Assembly (NCBI GenBank): GCA_016214985.1
Contig: JACRMM010000065.1
Span: 1 to 53,228 of the forward strand
DNA from: Deltaproteobacteria bacterium
Lineage (GTDB): Bacteria > Desulfobacterota > Deferrisomatia > Deferrisomatales > JACRMM01
Reading direction: 5' to 3'
DNA length: 53,228 nt
Position numbers and translations under genes: made by a program. Positions 33,917 to 43,209 of this stretch are shown piece by piece. Numbering within the stretch: the stretch's first letter is position 1; every line of letters starts with the position of its first letter. Under the pieces are notes generated by a model. It was not told where the DNA came from. It made no database searches and was given only the letters and a program-made list of their open reading frames with translations.

Positions 33917-34804
33917 CTACTGCAGCGCCGCCTCGTTCTTCTTCACCAGGTCTCCGCCGATCGTGTCGAAGCCCTCTTTCTCGGCCATCTTTTGTCCCTC
34001 GGGGGAGAGCTCGAACTTGATAAGCGCCAGCGTGTCCCCCGTGGGCTTGCCGTTAGCGTACTGGTAGAGGGTTCGCGCCAGGGGGTACTTGCCGGACTTC
34101 ACCGCCGGCTTGTCCAGGGGACTCACCATCTTCCCGTCCTTCGCGATGATCTCGAGGGGCTTGATGCTGGCCACCACCTTGCCGTTCTCCCCGACCACGT
34201 ACCCCACGCCCACGTAACCGACCGCCGAGGCGTCCTTGGCCACGGCCTCGATGATCTGAGCGTTGCCGTTCATCTGGTTCATCTTGGTCGAGTAGTCCTT
34301 CTTGCCGAGCACATGCTCCTGGAAGAAGACGTAGGTGCCGGAGTTGGGCTGGCGGCCATAGAGAGTGACGGGCGCGTCCTTCCCGCCGACCTGCTTCCAG
34401 TTCGTGATCTCGCCGCGGAACACCTTGCCGATGTCCTCGGGCTTCAGGGCCTTGACAGGGTTGCCGTGGTTCACGATCACCGAAAGCCCGTCGATACCGA
34501 CGGCGATCTCCACCGGGTTCACGCCCTTCTTCTTGGCCAGCTCGATCTCCTTCGGCGCGATGTCCCGGGACGAGTTCGCCACATCGGCCTTGCCGTCGAT
34601 CAGCGCGGCGATGCCGGTGCCCGACCCGCCGCCCGTGACGGCCACGAACTTCCCGGTCTTGTCGGTGAACGCCTCGGCCCAGGCCTGGGAGAGGTTGACC
34701 AGGGTGTCGGAGCCCTTCACCTGAACCATCTTCTGTTCGGCCAGGGCCGGGGTAACTCCCAGGGACGAGAGGACAAGAGCGACGATCAGGGTTCTCTTCA
34801 TCAT
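33917..34804 (-). CDS. pstS: Phosphate-binding protein PstS
   Basis: Periplasmic component of the high-affinity Pst transporter. The 295-residue protein has a Sec signal peptide (cleavage near TPALA), then the PBP-like fold with phosphate-contacting stretches KGSDT, GGGSGTGI, ADVANSSRDI and YGRQPNSGTYVFF. The ATG at 34804 has AAGGAG five bases upstream. It is not joined to pstCAB but lies about 1.4 kb away in the opposite direction, with its own PhoB-box-like site. Without PstS the PstCAB channel has no capture protein, so the two operons must be co-regulated. Confidence 0.95.
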   Translation of the reverse strand: MMKRTLIVALVLSSLGVTPALAEQKMVQVKGSDTLVNLSQAWAEAFTDKTGKFVAVTGGGSGTGIAALIDGKADVANSSRDIAPKEIELAKKKGVNPVEIAVGIDGLSVIVNHGNPVKALKPEDIGKVFRGEITNWKQVGGKDAPVTLYGRQPNSGTYVFFQEHVLGKKDYSTKMNQMNGNAQIIEAVAKDASAVGYVGVGYVVGENGKVVASIKPLEIIAKDGKMVSPLDKPAVKSGKYPLARTLYQYANGKPTGDTLALIKFELSPEGQKMAEKEGFDTIGGDLVKKNEAALQ

Positions 34805-34855
34805 GCTTCTCCTTGTGTGCAGGCGTGCTTTGCGGCGTTCGCTTCGATGGTTCAA

Positions 34856-34889
34856 AGCATACGGCCGGATTGTTACGCGCTCGTGACCA
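34856..34889 (-). promoter_or_regulatory. Candidate PhoB box and -10 for pstS
   Basis: On the minus strand, half-sites TGGTCAC (34889-34883) and GCGTAAC (34878-34872) are separated by 4 bp, the 7-4-7 arrangement of a PhoB box. TATGCT at 34861-34856 follows after exactly 10 bp, as in PhoB-activated promoters where the box replaces the -35. The half-sites match the consensus CTGTMAY less well than those before pstC. Confidence 0.5.
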
Positions 34890-35288
34890 CAGACTGATGG
34901 TTCCGTGAATGTGGGCAATGCCACGTCCGCCCGACCGGCGCCGCCTACCTGGACCCGCTCCTTCGACTGCGCCGTGCCCTGAATGGAGAGACCTTTGAGC
35001 TCGTGCCGTGGGTCCTGCGCGAGAGGCCCGGCGGATGGGATTGAGCCCTCCCCGAACGCCCAGGCCCTGTCGTGATCCGCGCGACCGCATGTCCCGGCTC
35101 GCATTCAGCCGCGCAAGGATCTCCGGCAGGGGCCGATGGAGCGAGACAGGATGCGCGTTATCACAGCGTCGGGGTCCAAGCCAGGCAAGCGGTCCGAGTG
35201 GCTGATCCAACTCCCCTTGGGCAGGTTCTCGAGTCGCGGAGGGAGAGAGGGGGTCTCGATCGTGCGGGAAGCGTGTCTCTATCAGGTC
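34890..35288. other. 400-bp stretch without a recognisable gene
   Basis: It lies between the pstS promoter and the inverted-repeat element. No frame has a credible start and product. It may be what remains of the DNA that once joined pstS to pstC, or inserted material. Confidence 0.45.
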
Positions 35289-35397
35289 GCTGAAGAACCC
35301 CTTCATGGGGTTTCTCAACGGCGGGCTCTCGGGGGCGGCCCCTTCCTGAGGCGCACGCCGGCTGCTTGGTCAAGCAGCCTACTATGGGTTCTTCAGC
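35289..35397. repeat. MITE-like element with 12-bp terminal inverted repeats
   Basis: GCTGAAGAACCC at 35289-35300 and its exact reverse complement at 35386-35397 enclose about 85 bp. Inside are two further hairpins: AACCCC-ttcat-GGGGTT at the left and a 9-bp stem GGCTGCTTG/CAAGCAGCC with a 2-nt loop at 35360-35379. No coding capacity. The right repeat supplies the last codons and stop of the RelE-like toxin gene. No target duplication is evident. Confidence 0.55.
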
Positions 35398-35642
35398 GCC
35401 GCATCGTGGGCCCCGACGTTGCGCAGAAGGACGCAGTCCTCCTGAATCTCGAACGTCACCCGCAGCGAGCGGCTGGCACGGGCCTCCCAGATGCGGTCCG
35501 TTCCCTGCATCTTCTTCACTCGCAGACTCGGGTGCCGCAGGTCTTCGGCCAGCAGGCGCAGCGCCTTCTTCGTCAACTCGGCGTCGCGCTCTTCCAACTC
35601 CGAGTAGGCCCGCCGGAAGCGATCGGTGTAGCGGAGCCGCAT
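35382..35642 (-). CDS. RelE/ParE-superfamily toxin
   Basis: An 86-residue basic protein with the RelE-like fold pattern (MRLRYTDRFRRAYSELEERDAELTKKALRLLAEDLRHPSLRVKKMQG, then a beta strand RVTFEIQEDCVLLRNVGAHD). Such toxins usually cut mRNA on the ribosome or act on gyrase. Its ATG overlaps the antitoxin stop codon as TGATG, the usual antitoxin-first arrangement. Its C-terminal LKNP and stop are encoded by the terminal repeat of the neighbouring MITE-like element, so the original end may differ. Confidence 0.85.
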   Translation of the reverse strand: MRLRYTDRFRRAYSELEERDAELTKKALRLLAEDLRHPSLRVKKMQGTDRIWEARASRSLRVTFEIQEDCVLLRNVGAHDAALKNP

Positions 35643-35938
35643 CAGCCCTTCTTGCGTGCGGCGTCGAGGTCGGCGATGAGGTCTTCGACGGTCTCCGCCT
35701 CGTGCACCCGCCCGGCGGACAGGTCCCCGTCGGCCTGCCGCTCGGCTGCCTGCCAGGAGGGCGACCAGAAGTACGCCTGGCTCTTGTCGATGAGCTTCTT
35801 GGGGGTGAGCACGACGCTGTCTTCGGTGACGCGAACTTCGACGTAGTCTCCCTCTTCGACGTGAAGGGCGCGCCGGACCGAGGCGGGCAGCGTCACCTGC
35901 CCGTTACGGGTAACTTTCGTCAAGATGGTCCCCTGCAT
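35642..35938 (-). CDS. AbrB/MazE-type antitoxin
   Basis: A 98-residue protein with an N-terminal swapped-hairpin AbrB DNA-binding domain (TKVTRNGQVTLPASVRRALHVEEGDYVEVRV) and an acidic, flexible C-terminal tail (VEDLIADLDAA) suited to neutralising the toxin. It precedes the RelE-like toxin with a 1-bp overlap and has GGAGG before ATG 35938. Antitoxins of this type repress their own promoter, so a site is expected in the 250 bp toward pstC. Confidence 0.88.
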   Translation of the reverse strand: MQGTILTKVTRNGQVTLPASVRRALHVEEGDYVEVRVTEDSVVLTPKKLIDKSQAYFWSPSWQAAERQADGDLSAGRVHEAETVEDLIADLDAARKKG

Positions 35939-36101
35939 CGATGAACCTCCGAAATTGGTAACTTCCTAGCAAAGGAGATCCTGCCAGCCGAAGCGCTCGG
36001 CGTCAACCCCACGTGCGGCGGCTTGGCCCTAGCCCGAACTCCGTCGGCTGCACCCCTGATCTCGGAGCATCCCGCCGCGATTTCACCGTCCCGACACACG
36101 C

Positions 36102-36135
36102 CTGTAACACGGCTGTAACCCCGCCGCGCTACCCT
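36102..36135 (+). promoter_or_regulatory. PhoB box and -10 for the pstC operon
   Basis: CTGTAAC is repeated at 36102-36108 and 36113-36119, a 7-4-7 direct repeat closely matching the PhoB-box consensus. A -10-like TACCCT starts at 36130, exactly 10 bp after the second half-site. Transcription would start near 36142, which supports a pstC start codon downstream of the ATG at 36145. Confidence 0.75.
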
Positions 36136-36189
36136 GCCCCTCACATGACACACGGTGAGAGCAACGGAAACGGACGACGGGAGTCGACC

Positions 36190-37104
36190 GTGAGCTTGGG
36201 GGCGGCGACAATGGCCAGGACGAAGCGTAGTCGGGCCGGGGAGAGGACGATCGAGTGGTCGCTGGCCGCCTGCGCCTACGCGTCGGTGCTCGCGCTCGGA
36301 GGCATCTTCGCCCTGCTCCTCTGGCAGGGGTCCAAGGCGTTCCGCGACGTGCCGATCCTGGAGTTCCTGACATCGGCGCGCTGGGACCCCACGAGCCCGG
36401 AGAGCGCCGGCTACGGGATCTGGGCCATGGTCGCGTCGACGTTCCTGGCCTCCCTGGGGGCCATGGCGATCACGGTCCCCCTCGGCGTGGGCGCCGCGGC
36501 CTACCTCTCCGAGTTCGCGGACCGTCGGGTGCGCGAGTTCCTGAAGCCCGCGATCGAGATGCTCGCCGGTGTGCCGAGCGTGGTCGTCGGGTTCCTCGGC
36601 GTGGTGGTCGTCGGCCCCTGGATCGCCCGGGCATTTCACGTGCCGAACGGCCTCAACGCCCTCAACGGCGCAATCCTGCTCTCGGTCATGTGCCTGCCCA
36701 CGGTGGTGAGCCTCTCGGAGGACGCGCTGCGCGCCGTACCTCAGGAGCACCGGCAGGCGAGCCTCGCCCTGGGCGCAAACCCCTGGGAGACGCTGGTCCG
36801 GGTGACCTTCCCCGGCGCTCTTCCGGGCATCGTGGCCGCGGTCATGCTCGGCCTGGGCCGCGCCATCGGCGAGACCATGACGGTCTTGATGGCCTGCGGC
36901 AACGCACCGGCGTTCCCCACGGGCTTCCTCTCGGCCGTGCGGACCATGACGGCCACGATCGCGATCGAGCTCGGCGAGGTCCCCCAGGGCACCGCCCACT
37001 ACTTAGCCCTCTTCGCGGTGGGGTTCGCGCTCTTCCTGCTCTCCTTCGCCGTGAACTTCGCCGCCGACTGGATCCTGCACCGCTTCCAGGGAGGCCGCCG
37101 GTGA
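36190..37104 (+). CDS. pstC: Phosphate ABC transporter permease PstC
   Basis: Inner-membrane permease that forms the phosphate channel with PstA. It has about 304 residues from GTG 36190, which follows GGGAG at 6 bp; ATGs at 36145 (would be nearly leaderless) and 36211 are alternatives. Six membrane segments are visible, and the EAA-type cytoplasmic loop reads GANPWETLVRVTFPGALPGI. PhoB-box-like repeats lie upstream. The stop codon overlaps pstA as GTGA. It leads a six-gene run pstC-pstA-pstB-phoU-phoB-phoR. Confidence 0.95.
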   Translation: MSLGAATMARTKRSRAGERTIEWSLAACAYASVLALGGIFALLLWQGSKAFRDVPILEFLTSARWDPTSPESAGYGIWAMVASTFLASLGAMAITVPLGVGAAAYLSEFADRRVREFLKPAIEMLAGVPSVVVGFLGVVVVGPWIARAFHVPNGLNALNGAILLSVMCLPTVVSLSEDALRAVPQEHRQASLALGANPWETLVRVTFPGALPGIVAAVMLGLGRAIGETMTVLMACGNAPAFPTGFLSAVRTMTATIAIELGEVPQGTAHYLALFAVGFALFLLSFAVNFAADWILHRFQGGRR

Positions 37105-37955
37105 AGCGCGTCTGGGCCGCGCTCGGGCGGTCGTTCCTCTTGTCCTGCACGGTCGTCACCACCGCTGCCCTGGTCGCGATCCTCGCCTATATCATCTACG
37201 AGGGGAGCGGCGCCCTAAGCTGGGAGTTCCTGACCGCCGCCCCGCGCAAGGGAATGACCGCGGGCGGGATCTTCCCGGCCATCGCCGGGACGACGATCGT
37301 GAGCCTGCTCACCGTCGTCTTCGCGCTGCCCCTGGGGGTGGGGGCGGCGATTTACCTCAACGAGTACGCGACCGACAACCGAGGCACCCGTCTCATCCGC
37401 CTCGCCATCCGAAACCTCTCGGGCGTTCCCAGCGTGGTGTATGGGCTCTTCGGCGTGGTGCTGTTCGTCAACCTGTTCCGTCTCGGTACGAGCCTCCTCT
37501 CCGCAGGCCTGACGCTGGGCCTGCTCACGCTGCCGTGGATCATCACGGCGAGTGAGGAGGCGCTGCGAGCAGTGCCGCGCGCGTACCGGGACGGGGCCCT
37601 GGCGCTCGGCGCCACACCCTGGCAGGCGATCCGCACCGCAGTTCTCCCACCCGCGGTGCCCGGCATCCTGACCGGCGCGATCCTCGGGCTGTCGCGCGCC
37701 GCGGGGGAGACGGCGCCGATCCTGTTCACAGGGGTCGCGTTCTACCTGCCCTTCGTGCCCACGTCCTGGTCCGACCAGTTCATGGCCCTGCCCTACCACC
37801 TCTACGTCCTGGCCACCCAGCACCACTCCATCGCAAAGGTACGCCCCCTGGCCTACGGCACGGCACTGGTCCTCATCGGCCTGGTGTTCGTGCTGAACCT
37901 GGGCGCCTTTGCGCTGCGGTACCGGATGCGCAGACGCCTGGAGAGCGCACGGTGA
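37101..37955 (+). CDS. pstA: Phosphate ABC transporter permease PstA
   Basis: Second permease of the Pst system, 284 residues, six predicted membrane segments, with the permease loop GATPWQAIRTAVLPPAVPGILTGAIL and a typical SGVPSVVYGLFG motif in the third helix region. The GTG start at 37101 overlaps the pstC stop codon, so the two permeases are made in coupled amounts. No anomalies. Confidence 0.96.
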   Translation: MKRVWAALGRSFLLSCTVVTTAALVAILAYIIYEGSGALSWEFLTAAPRKGMTAGGIFPAIAGTTIVSLLTVVFALPLGVGAAIYLNEYATDNRGTRLIRLAIRNLSGVPSVVYGLFGVVLFVNLFRLGTSLLSAGLTLGLLTLPWIITASEEALRAVPRAYRDGALALGATPWQAIRTAVLPPAVPGILTGAILGLSRAAGETAPILFTGVAFYLPFVPTSWSDQFMALPYHLYVLATQHHSIAKVRPLAYGTALVLIGLVFVLNLGAFALRYRMRRRLESAR

Positions 37956-38007
37956 AGAGGCTGGGACGCCAAATCAGAAACCGCGGCGAACGCGACGGAT
38001 GAGACGA

Positions 38008-38766
38008 ATGGACGACGCACGCATCCGCTGCCGGGGCCTGAGCCTCTGGTACGGTCCCACCCAGGGGCTCGACGACATCACGCTCGACATCCCCAGGAAC
38101 CAGGTCACGGCCCTGATCGGGCCGTCCGGGTGCGGGAAGAGCACGTTCCTGCGGTGCTTGAACCGCATGAACGACCTCATTCCCGGGGTGCGAACCGAAG
38201 GCGAGATCTTCCTGGACGACCAGAACGTCCTGGACCCGGACACCGACGTCGTCGACCTGCGCCGCCGCGTCGGGATGGTCTTTCAGAAGTCGAACCCGTT
38301 CCCCAAGTCGATCTACGACAACGTGGCCTACGGGCCACGCATCCACGGCGTCTCGGACAAGGCGCGGCTCGCCGAGGTGGTCGAGGACGCGCTGCGCAAG
38401 GCGGTGCTGTGGGACGAGGTGAAGGACCGGCTGAGGGACTCCGCCCTGGGGCTCTCGGGCGGCCAGCAGCAGCGGCTCTGCATCGCCCGAGCCCTGGCGG
38501 TGGAGCCCGAAGTCCTGCTCATGGACGAGCCCGCGAGCGCCCTGGACCCGATCTCCACCGCGCACCTCGAGGACCTGATCGAGGAGCTCAAGGCCCGGTA
38601 CACCATCGTGATCGTCACCCACAACATGCAGCAGGCCGCCCGCATCTCGAGTGGCACCGCGTTCTTCTACCTGGGAAAACTGGTAGAGTACGACCGCACC
38701 GAGGCGATCTTCACCAACCCCAGGGAGGACCGCACTGAGGCGTACGTGACCGGGCGATTCGGGTAG
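38008..38766 (+). CDS. pstB: Phosphate ABC transporter ATPase PstB
   Basis: Drives phosphate import and signals with PhoU and PhoR. It has 252 residues from ATG 38008 (another ATG at 37999). Walker A GPSGCGKS, Q-loop MVFQKSNPFPKSIYDNV, signature LSGGQQQR, Walker B VLLMDEPASALD and H-loop VTHNMQQAARIS are all present. It starts 52 bp after pstA. Confidence 0.97.
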   Translation: MDDARIRCRGLSLWYGPTQGLDDITLDIPRNQVTALIGPSGCGKSTFLRCLNRMNDLIPGVRTEGEIFLDDQNVLDPDTDVVDLRRRVGMVFQKSNPFPKSIYDNVAYGPRIHGVSDKARLAEVVEDALRKAVLWDEVKDRLRDSALGLSGGQQQRLCIARALAVEPEVLLMDEPASALDPISTAHLEDLIEELKARYTIVIVTHNMQQAARISSGTAFFYLGKLVEYDRTEAIFTNPREDRTEAYVTGRFG

Positions 38767-38812
38767 GCCCGGGGGAATCAGGGACCAGGAACGAGAAACG
38801 AGGGACTTCTCC

Positions 38813-39511
38813 ATGCAGAAGCACACGAGCAGAAGCTACGAAAACGACCTCCAACGGCTGCAGGAGAAGATCCTGCGGATGGGTGGCCTGGTCGAGGACG
38901 CGATTGCTCGCTCCCTCCAGGCGCTCGTGGACCGAAGCCCTGACCTCGCCCAGGAGACCATGGAGCGGGATCACCTCGTGAACCGGCTGGAGGTGGAGAT
39001 CGACGAGCTGTGCATCGAGCTCCTGGCGCTTCGCCAGCCCGCAGCCACCGACCTGCGGCTCATCATCACGGGCCTGAAGATCTCCACAGACCTCGAGCGG
39101 ATCGGCGACCTCGCCGTGAACCTCTGCGAGCGGGTGCTCGAGCTGCTCGAGGCACCCCCGCTGAAGCCGCTGATCGACCTGCCGCAGATGGCCGAGAAGG
39201 CGCGCGCCATGGTCCGCGACAGCCTCGACGCCTATGTGCGCCGCGAGGCGGAACTGGCGCGCTCCGTGTGCGCTCGCGACGACGAGGTGGACGACCTCAA
39301 CCGCCAGGTGTTCCGCGAGCTCCTGACGTACATGCTCGAGAACCCGGCGAACATCTCCCGCGCGCTGTCCCTGAGCATGATCGGGCGGTACCTGGAGCGC
39401 ATCGCCGACCACGCGACGAACATCTCCGAGATGGTGATCTACCTGGTCCAGGGCAAGGACATCCGCCACACGTTCACGGCAGAACCGAAGAACCGGGCCG
39501 GAGACGCCTGA
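38813..39511 (+). CDS. phoU: Phosphate signalling regulator PhoU
   Basis: A 232-residue all-helical protein made of two PhoU repeats with the metal-binding E/DxxxD patterns (first repeat DLERIGDLAVNL, second YLERIADHATNISEMV). It links PstB to the PhoR kinase and keeps the Pho regulon off when phosphate is plentiful. It lies between pstB and phoB on the same strand. Confidence 0.96.
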   Translation: MQKHTSRSYENDLQRLQEKILRMGGLVEDAIARSLQALVDRSPDLAQETMERDHLVNRLEVEIDELCIELLALRQPAATDLRLIITGLKISTDLERIGDLAVNLCERVLELLEAPPLKPLIDLPQMAEKARAMVRDSLDAYVRREAELARSVCARDDEVDDLNRQVFRELLTYMLENPANISRALSLSMIGRYLERIADHATNISEMVIYLVQGKDIRHTFTAEPKNRAGDA

Positions 39512-39515
39512 CCCC

Positions 39516-40220
39516 ATGCCTCGCGTGCTCGCGGTGGACGACGAAGAGGACCTGCTCGACCTCCTGGAGTACAACCTCCAGGTCTCGGGCTTCCAGGTGG
39601 ACCGGGCGACGACCGGTTGGGCCGCGCTGCAACTGGCGGAGAAGAGCCCGCCGGATCTCGTGCTGCTCGACGTGATGCTCCCGGATCTCCAAGGGTTCGA
39701 GGTGCTGCGCCTCTTGCGCTCGCGCCCCAAGACCCGGAGCGTCCCCGTGATCCTCCTGACGGCCCGGGGCGAGGAGGCCGATCGGCTCGTGGGCTTCGAA
39801 CTCGGCGCCGACGACTATGTCGCCAAACCCTTCAGCGCGCGAGAACTCCTGGCGCGGGTGCGCGCGGTCCTCAAGCGCGCACGCGGCGACGACGCGGAGA
39901 GGCCGCGGCTGCGGTTCGGCGACCTGGAGCTCGACCTCGACGCCCACCGCGTCTACCGAGGCGGCGCAGAGCTGGCGCTGGCGCCCCAGGAGTACCACCT
40001 CCTGGCCTTCCTGGCCGTTCACCCCAACCGCGTCTACACGCGCGAGCAGCTCCTGGCCAACGCCTGGAACTCGGACGTCTTCGTCGATCCCCGTACCGTG
40101 GACGTGCACATCCGCCGGCTGCGCGCGCGCATCGAGGCCGACCCGGCCCGCCCTCAGCGCATCGAGACGGTGCGCGGGTCCGGGTACCGGTTCAACCCCT
40201 CGGCCCCGAAGGACGCCTGA
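39516..40220 (+). CDS. phoB: Phosphate regulon response regulator PhoB
   Basis: OmpR/PhoB-type regulator, 234 residues: receiver with acidic DDEED at the N terminus, phospho-acceptor Asp in LVLLDVMLPD, switch Thr in LLTAR and Lys in YVAKPF, then a winged helix ending in RTVDVHIRRLRARIE and ETVRGSGYRF. It should bind the CTGTAAC repeats before pstC and the weaker site before pstS. It starts 4 bp after phoU. Confidence 0.95.
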   Translation: MPRVLAVDDEEDLLDLLEYNLQVSGFQVDRATTGWAALQLAEKSPPDLVLLDVMLPDLQGFEVLRLLRSRPKTRSVPVILLTARGEEADRLVGFELGADDYVAKPFSARELLARVRAVLKRARGDDAERPRLRFGDLELDLDAHRVYRGGAELALAPQEYHLLAFLAVHPNRVYTREQLLANAWNSDVFVDPRTVDVHIRRLRARIEADPARPQRIETVRGSGYRFNPSAPKDA

Positions 40221-40222
40221 CC

Positions 40223-41983
40223 ATGCCACGCCGGCTGTTCGCCCGGGTCCTGCTTCAGAGCGCGCTGGTGCTCGCGACCGTGCTCGTCGCCGGGGGGATC
40301 GCCCTCGACCGGTTCCTGAGCCAAAGCGAGATCGCCCGCCTCGGAGACCAGGTGGAGCGCTTCGCCCTGATGCTGCGGGAAGACGCCACCCGCTGCAACG
40401 GGCCCGCCTCGCTTCAGGCCGCAGTGCGCCGGATGGGTGAGGTCACGCACGTGCGGTTCACGGTGGTGGATCCCCGGGGAATCGTGCTCGCCGACTCGGC
40501 CCGCGACCCTGCAACCATGGAAAACCACGCGAGCCACCCGGAGGTAGGAGAAGCGCTGGCCGGCCGGGAGGGACGGTCTCTCCGGAAGAGTGGAACCCTC
40601 GGCATCGAGATGCTCTACGTCGCACTCCCCGGCACCCCGGTTGTGCGGGCCGCCGTCCCCCTGTCTGAGGTCCACGCCGTTCTCGGCCAGGTGCGGCGCG
40701 GCGTCCTCCTGGCCGCCTTCCCGGCCGCCGCAGTGGCGCTCGCCCTGTCGCTCGTGCTCGCCCGATCCCTGACCAACCGCGTCGAGGCCATGATCCGCTT
40801 CGCCTCCGCCATCGCGAGGGGTGAGTATGACCGGACGCTCCGCGTGCGGGGCGACGACGAGCTCGCGGACATGGAGCGAAGCCTGCTGGAGCTCCGCGAC
40901 GAAATTCGGGGCCGGATCGAGGCCCTGGGTCGGGAGAAGCAGACTCTGGAAGGCCTGGTCGAAGGCCTTCCCCACGCCATGCTCGTCTTCGACGCGCAGT
41001 CGCGGCTCGCCCTGGCCAACGCCCCGGCCCGCGCGCTGCTTCGGCTGGTCGGGGACCAGGCAAAGGGACTGCCGGTGGGTGAGGTCGTCCGCGACCCGCG
41101 GGTCCTGGAGGCGGTGGACTCGCTTCGCCCCGGAGACACGGCTTCGCAGCCGTTCCGCCTGACGTGGAGGGACCCGCCCGGCGAGTTCGAGGTGAGCGTC
41201 TGGCGCCTTCCCCGCGGCGGCGCGCCCTCGGACCTCCTCGTCATGCTCCGGGACGTGACCCGCGAGGCCCACCTGGAGCGCGTGCGTACCGACTTCATCA
41301 CGAACCTCTCCCACGAGCTGCGCACGCCGCTGACCGCGATCCGGGGTTCGGCGGAGACCCTGCTCGACGCGGCTCTCGCGGACCCCTCGGCGTCGGCCCG
41401 GTTCCTGGACACCATCCGCCGAAACGCGCTGCGCTTGGAGGCGCTGCTCGGCGACGTGTCCGATCTGGCTCGCGCCGAGGCCGAAGCCGAACCCCTCGAC
41501 CTCCGGCCCTTCGACGGGCGAGACGTCGTCGGCGCGGTGCACGACCTCTTCGCGGGGGAGGCCCAGAAGGCCGGAGTCTCGCTGGAGGCGCGCGTGCCCG
41601 GAGAGCCGATCCCGCTCACCTCCGATGCGGCCAAGGTCGAGTCCATCTTGATCAACCTGGTGCAGAACAGCGTCCGGTACACGCCGGCCGGCGGAAGGGT
41701 CACGGTCGGAGCCGAGGCCTCGGCAGGCGGGGTCACCTACCGCGTGGAGGACACGGGCGTCGGAATCCCGGCGCGTGATCTCCCCCGCGTGACCGAACGG
41801 TTCTACCGGGTCGACCCCGGCCGGTCGCGGGCCATGGGGGGAACGGGCCTGGGGTTATCCATCGTGAAGCACCTGGTCGAGCTGCTCGGCGGGAGCCTGG
41901 AGATCCGGAGCGATCAGGGCCGGGGGACCGAGGTCCGGATCGTCGTTCCGAGCAGGGGGCCCGGCGATCCGAGGCCACCCTGA
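40223..41983 (+). CDS. phoR: Phosphate regulon sensor kinase PhoR
   Basis: A 586-residue membrane histidine kinase: membrane segments near 8-28 and 158-180 enclose a periplasmic domain of about 130 residues, followed by HAMP, a PAS region (LVEGLPHAMLVFDAQSRLALANAPA), HisKA with the His in NLSHELRTPLTAI, and HATPase_c with N box LVQNSVRYT, VEDTGVGIP and GTGLGLSIVKH. The large periplasmic domain resembles PhoR of Firmicutes and delta-type proteobacteria rather than E. coli PhoR. It starts 2 bp after phoB. Confidence 0.95.
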   Translation: MPRRLFARVLLQSALVLATVLVAGGIALDRFLSQSEIARLGDQVERFALMLREDATRCNGPASLQAAVRRMGEVTHVRFTVVDPRGIVLADSARDPATMENHASHPEVGEALAGREGRSLRKSGTLGIEMLYVALPGTPVVRAAVPLSEVHAVLGQVRRGVLLAAFPAAAVALALSLVLARSLTNRVEAMIRFASAIARGEYDRTLRVRGDDELADMERSLLELRDEIRGRIEALGREKQTLEGLVEGLPHAMLVFDAQSRLALANAPARALLRLVGDQAKGLPVGEVVRDPRVLEAVDSLRPGDTASQPFRLTWRDPPGEFEVSVWRLPRGGAPSDLLVMLRDVTREAHLERVRTDFITNLSHELRTPLTAIRGSAETLLDAALADPSASARFLDTIRRNALRLEALLGDVSDLARAEAEAEPLDLRPFDGRDVVGAVHDLFAGEAQKAGVSLEARVPGEPIPLTSDAAKVESILINLVQNSVRYTPAGGRVTVGAEASAGGVTYRVEDTGVGIPARDLPRVTERFYRVDPGRSRAMGGTGLGLSIVKHLVELLGGSLEIRSDQGRGTEVRIVVPSRGPGDPRPP

Positions 41984-42005
41984 GGTCCGTCGATCGGCGG
42001 GCGGA

Positions 42006-43205
<1,200 letters not shown>

Positions 43206-43209
43206 GGGC

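Noticed and set aside
41984..42005. GTCCG...CGGAC between phoR and icd as a bidirectional terminator
   Set aside because: The stem is only 5 bp with no T tract, too weak to call.
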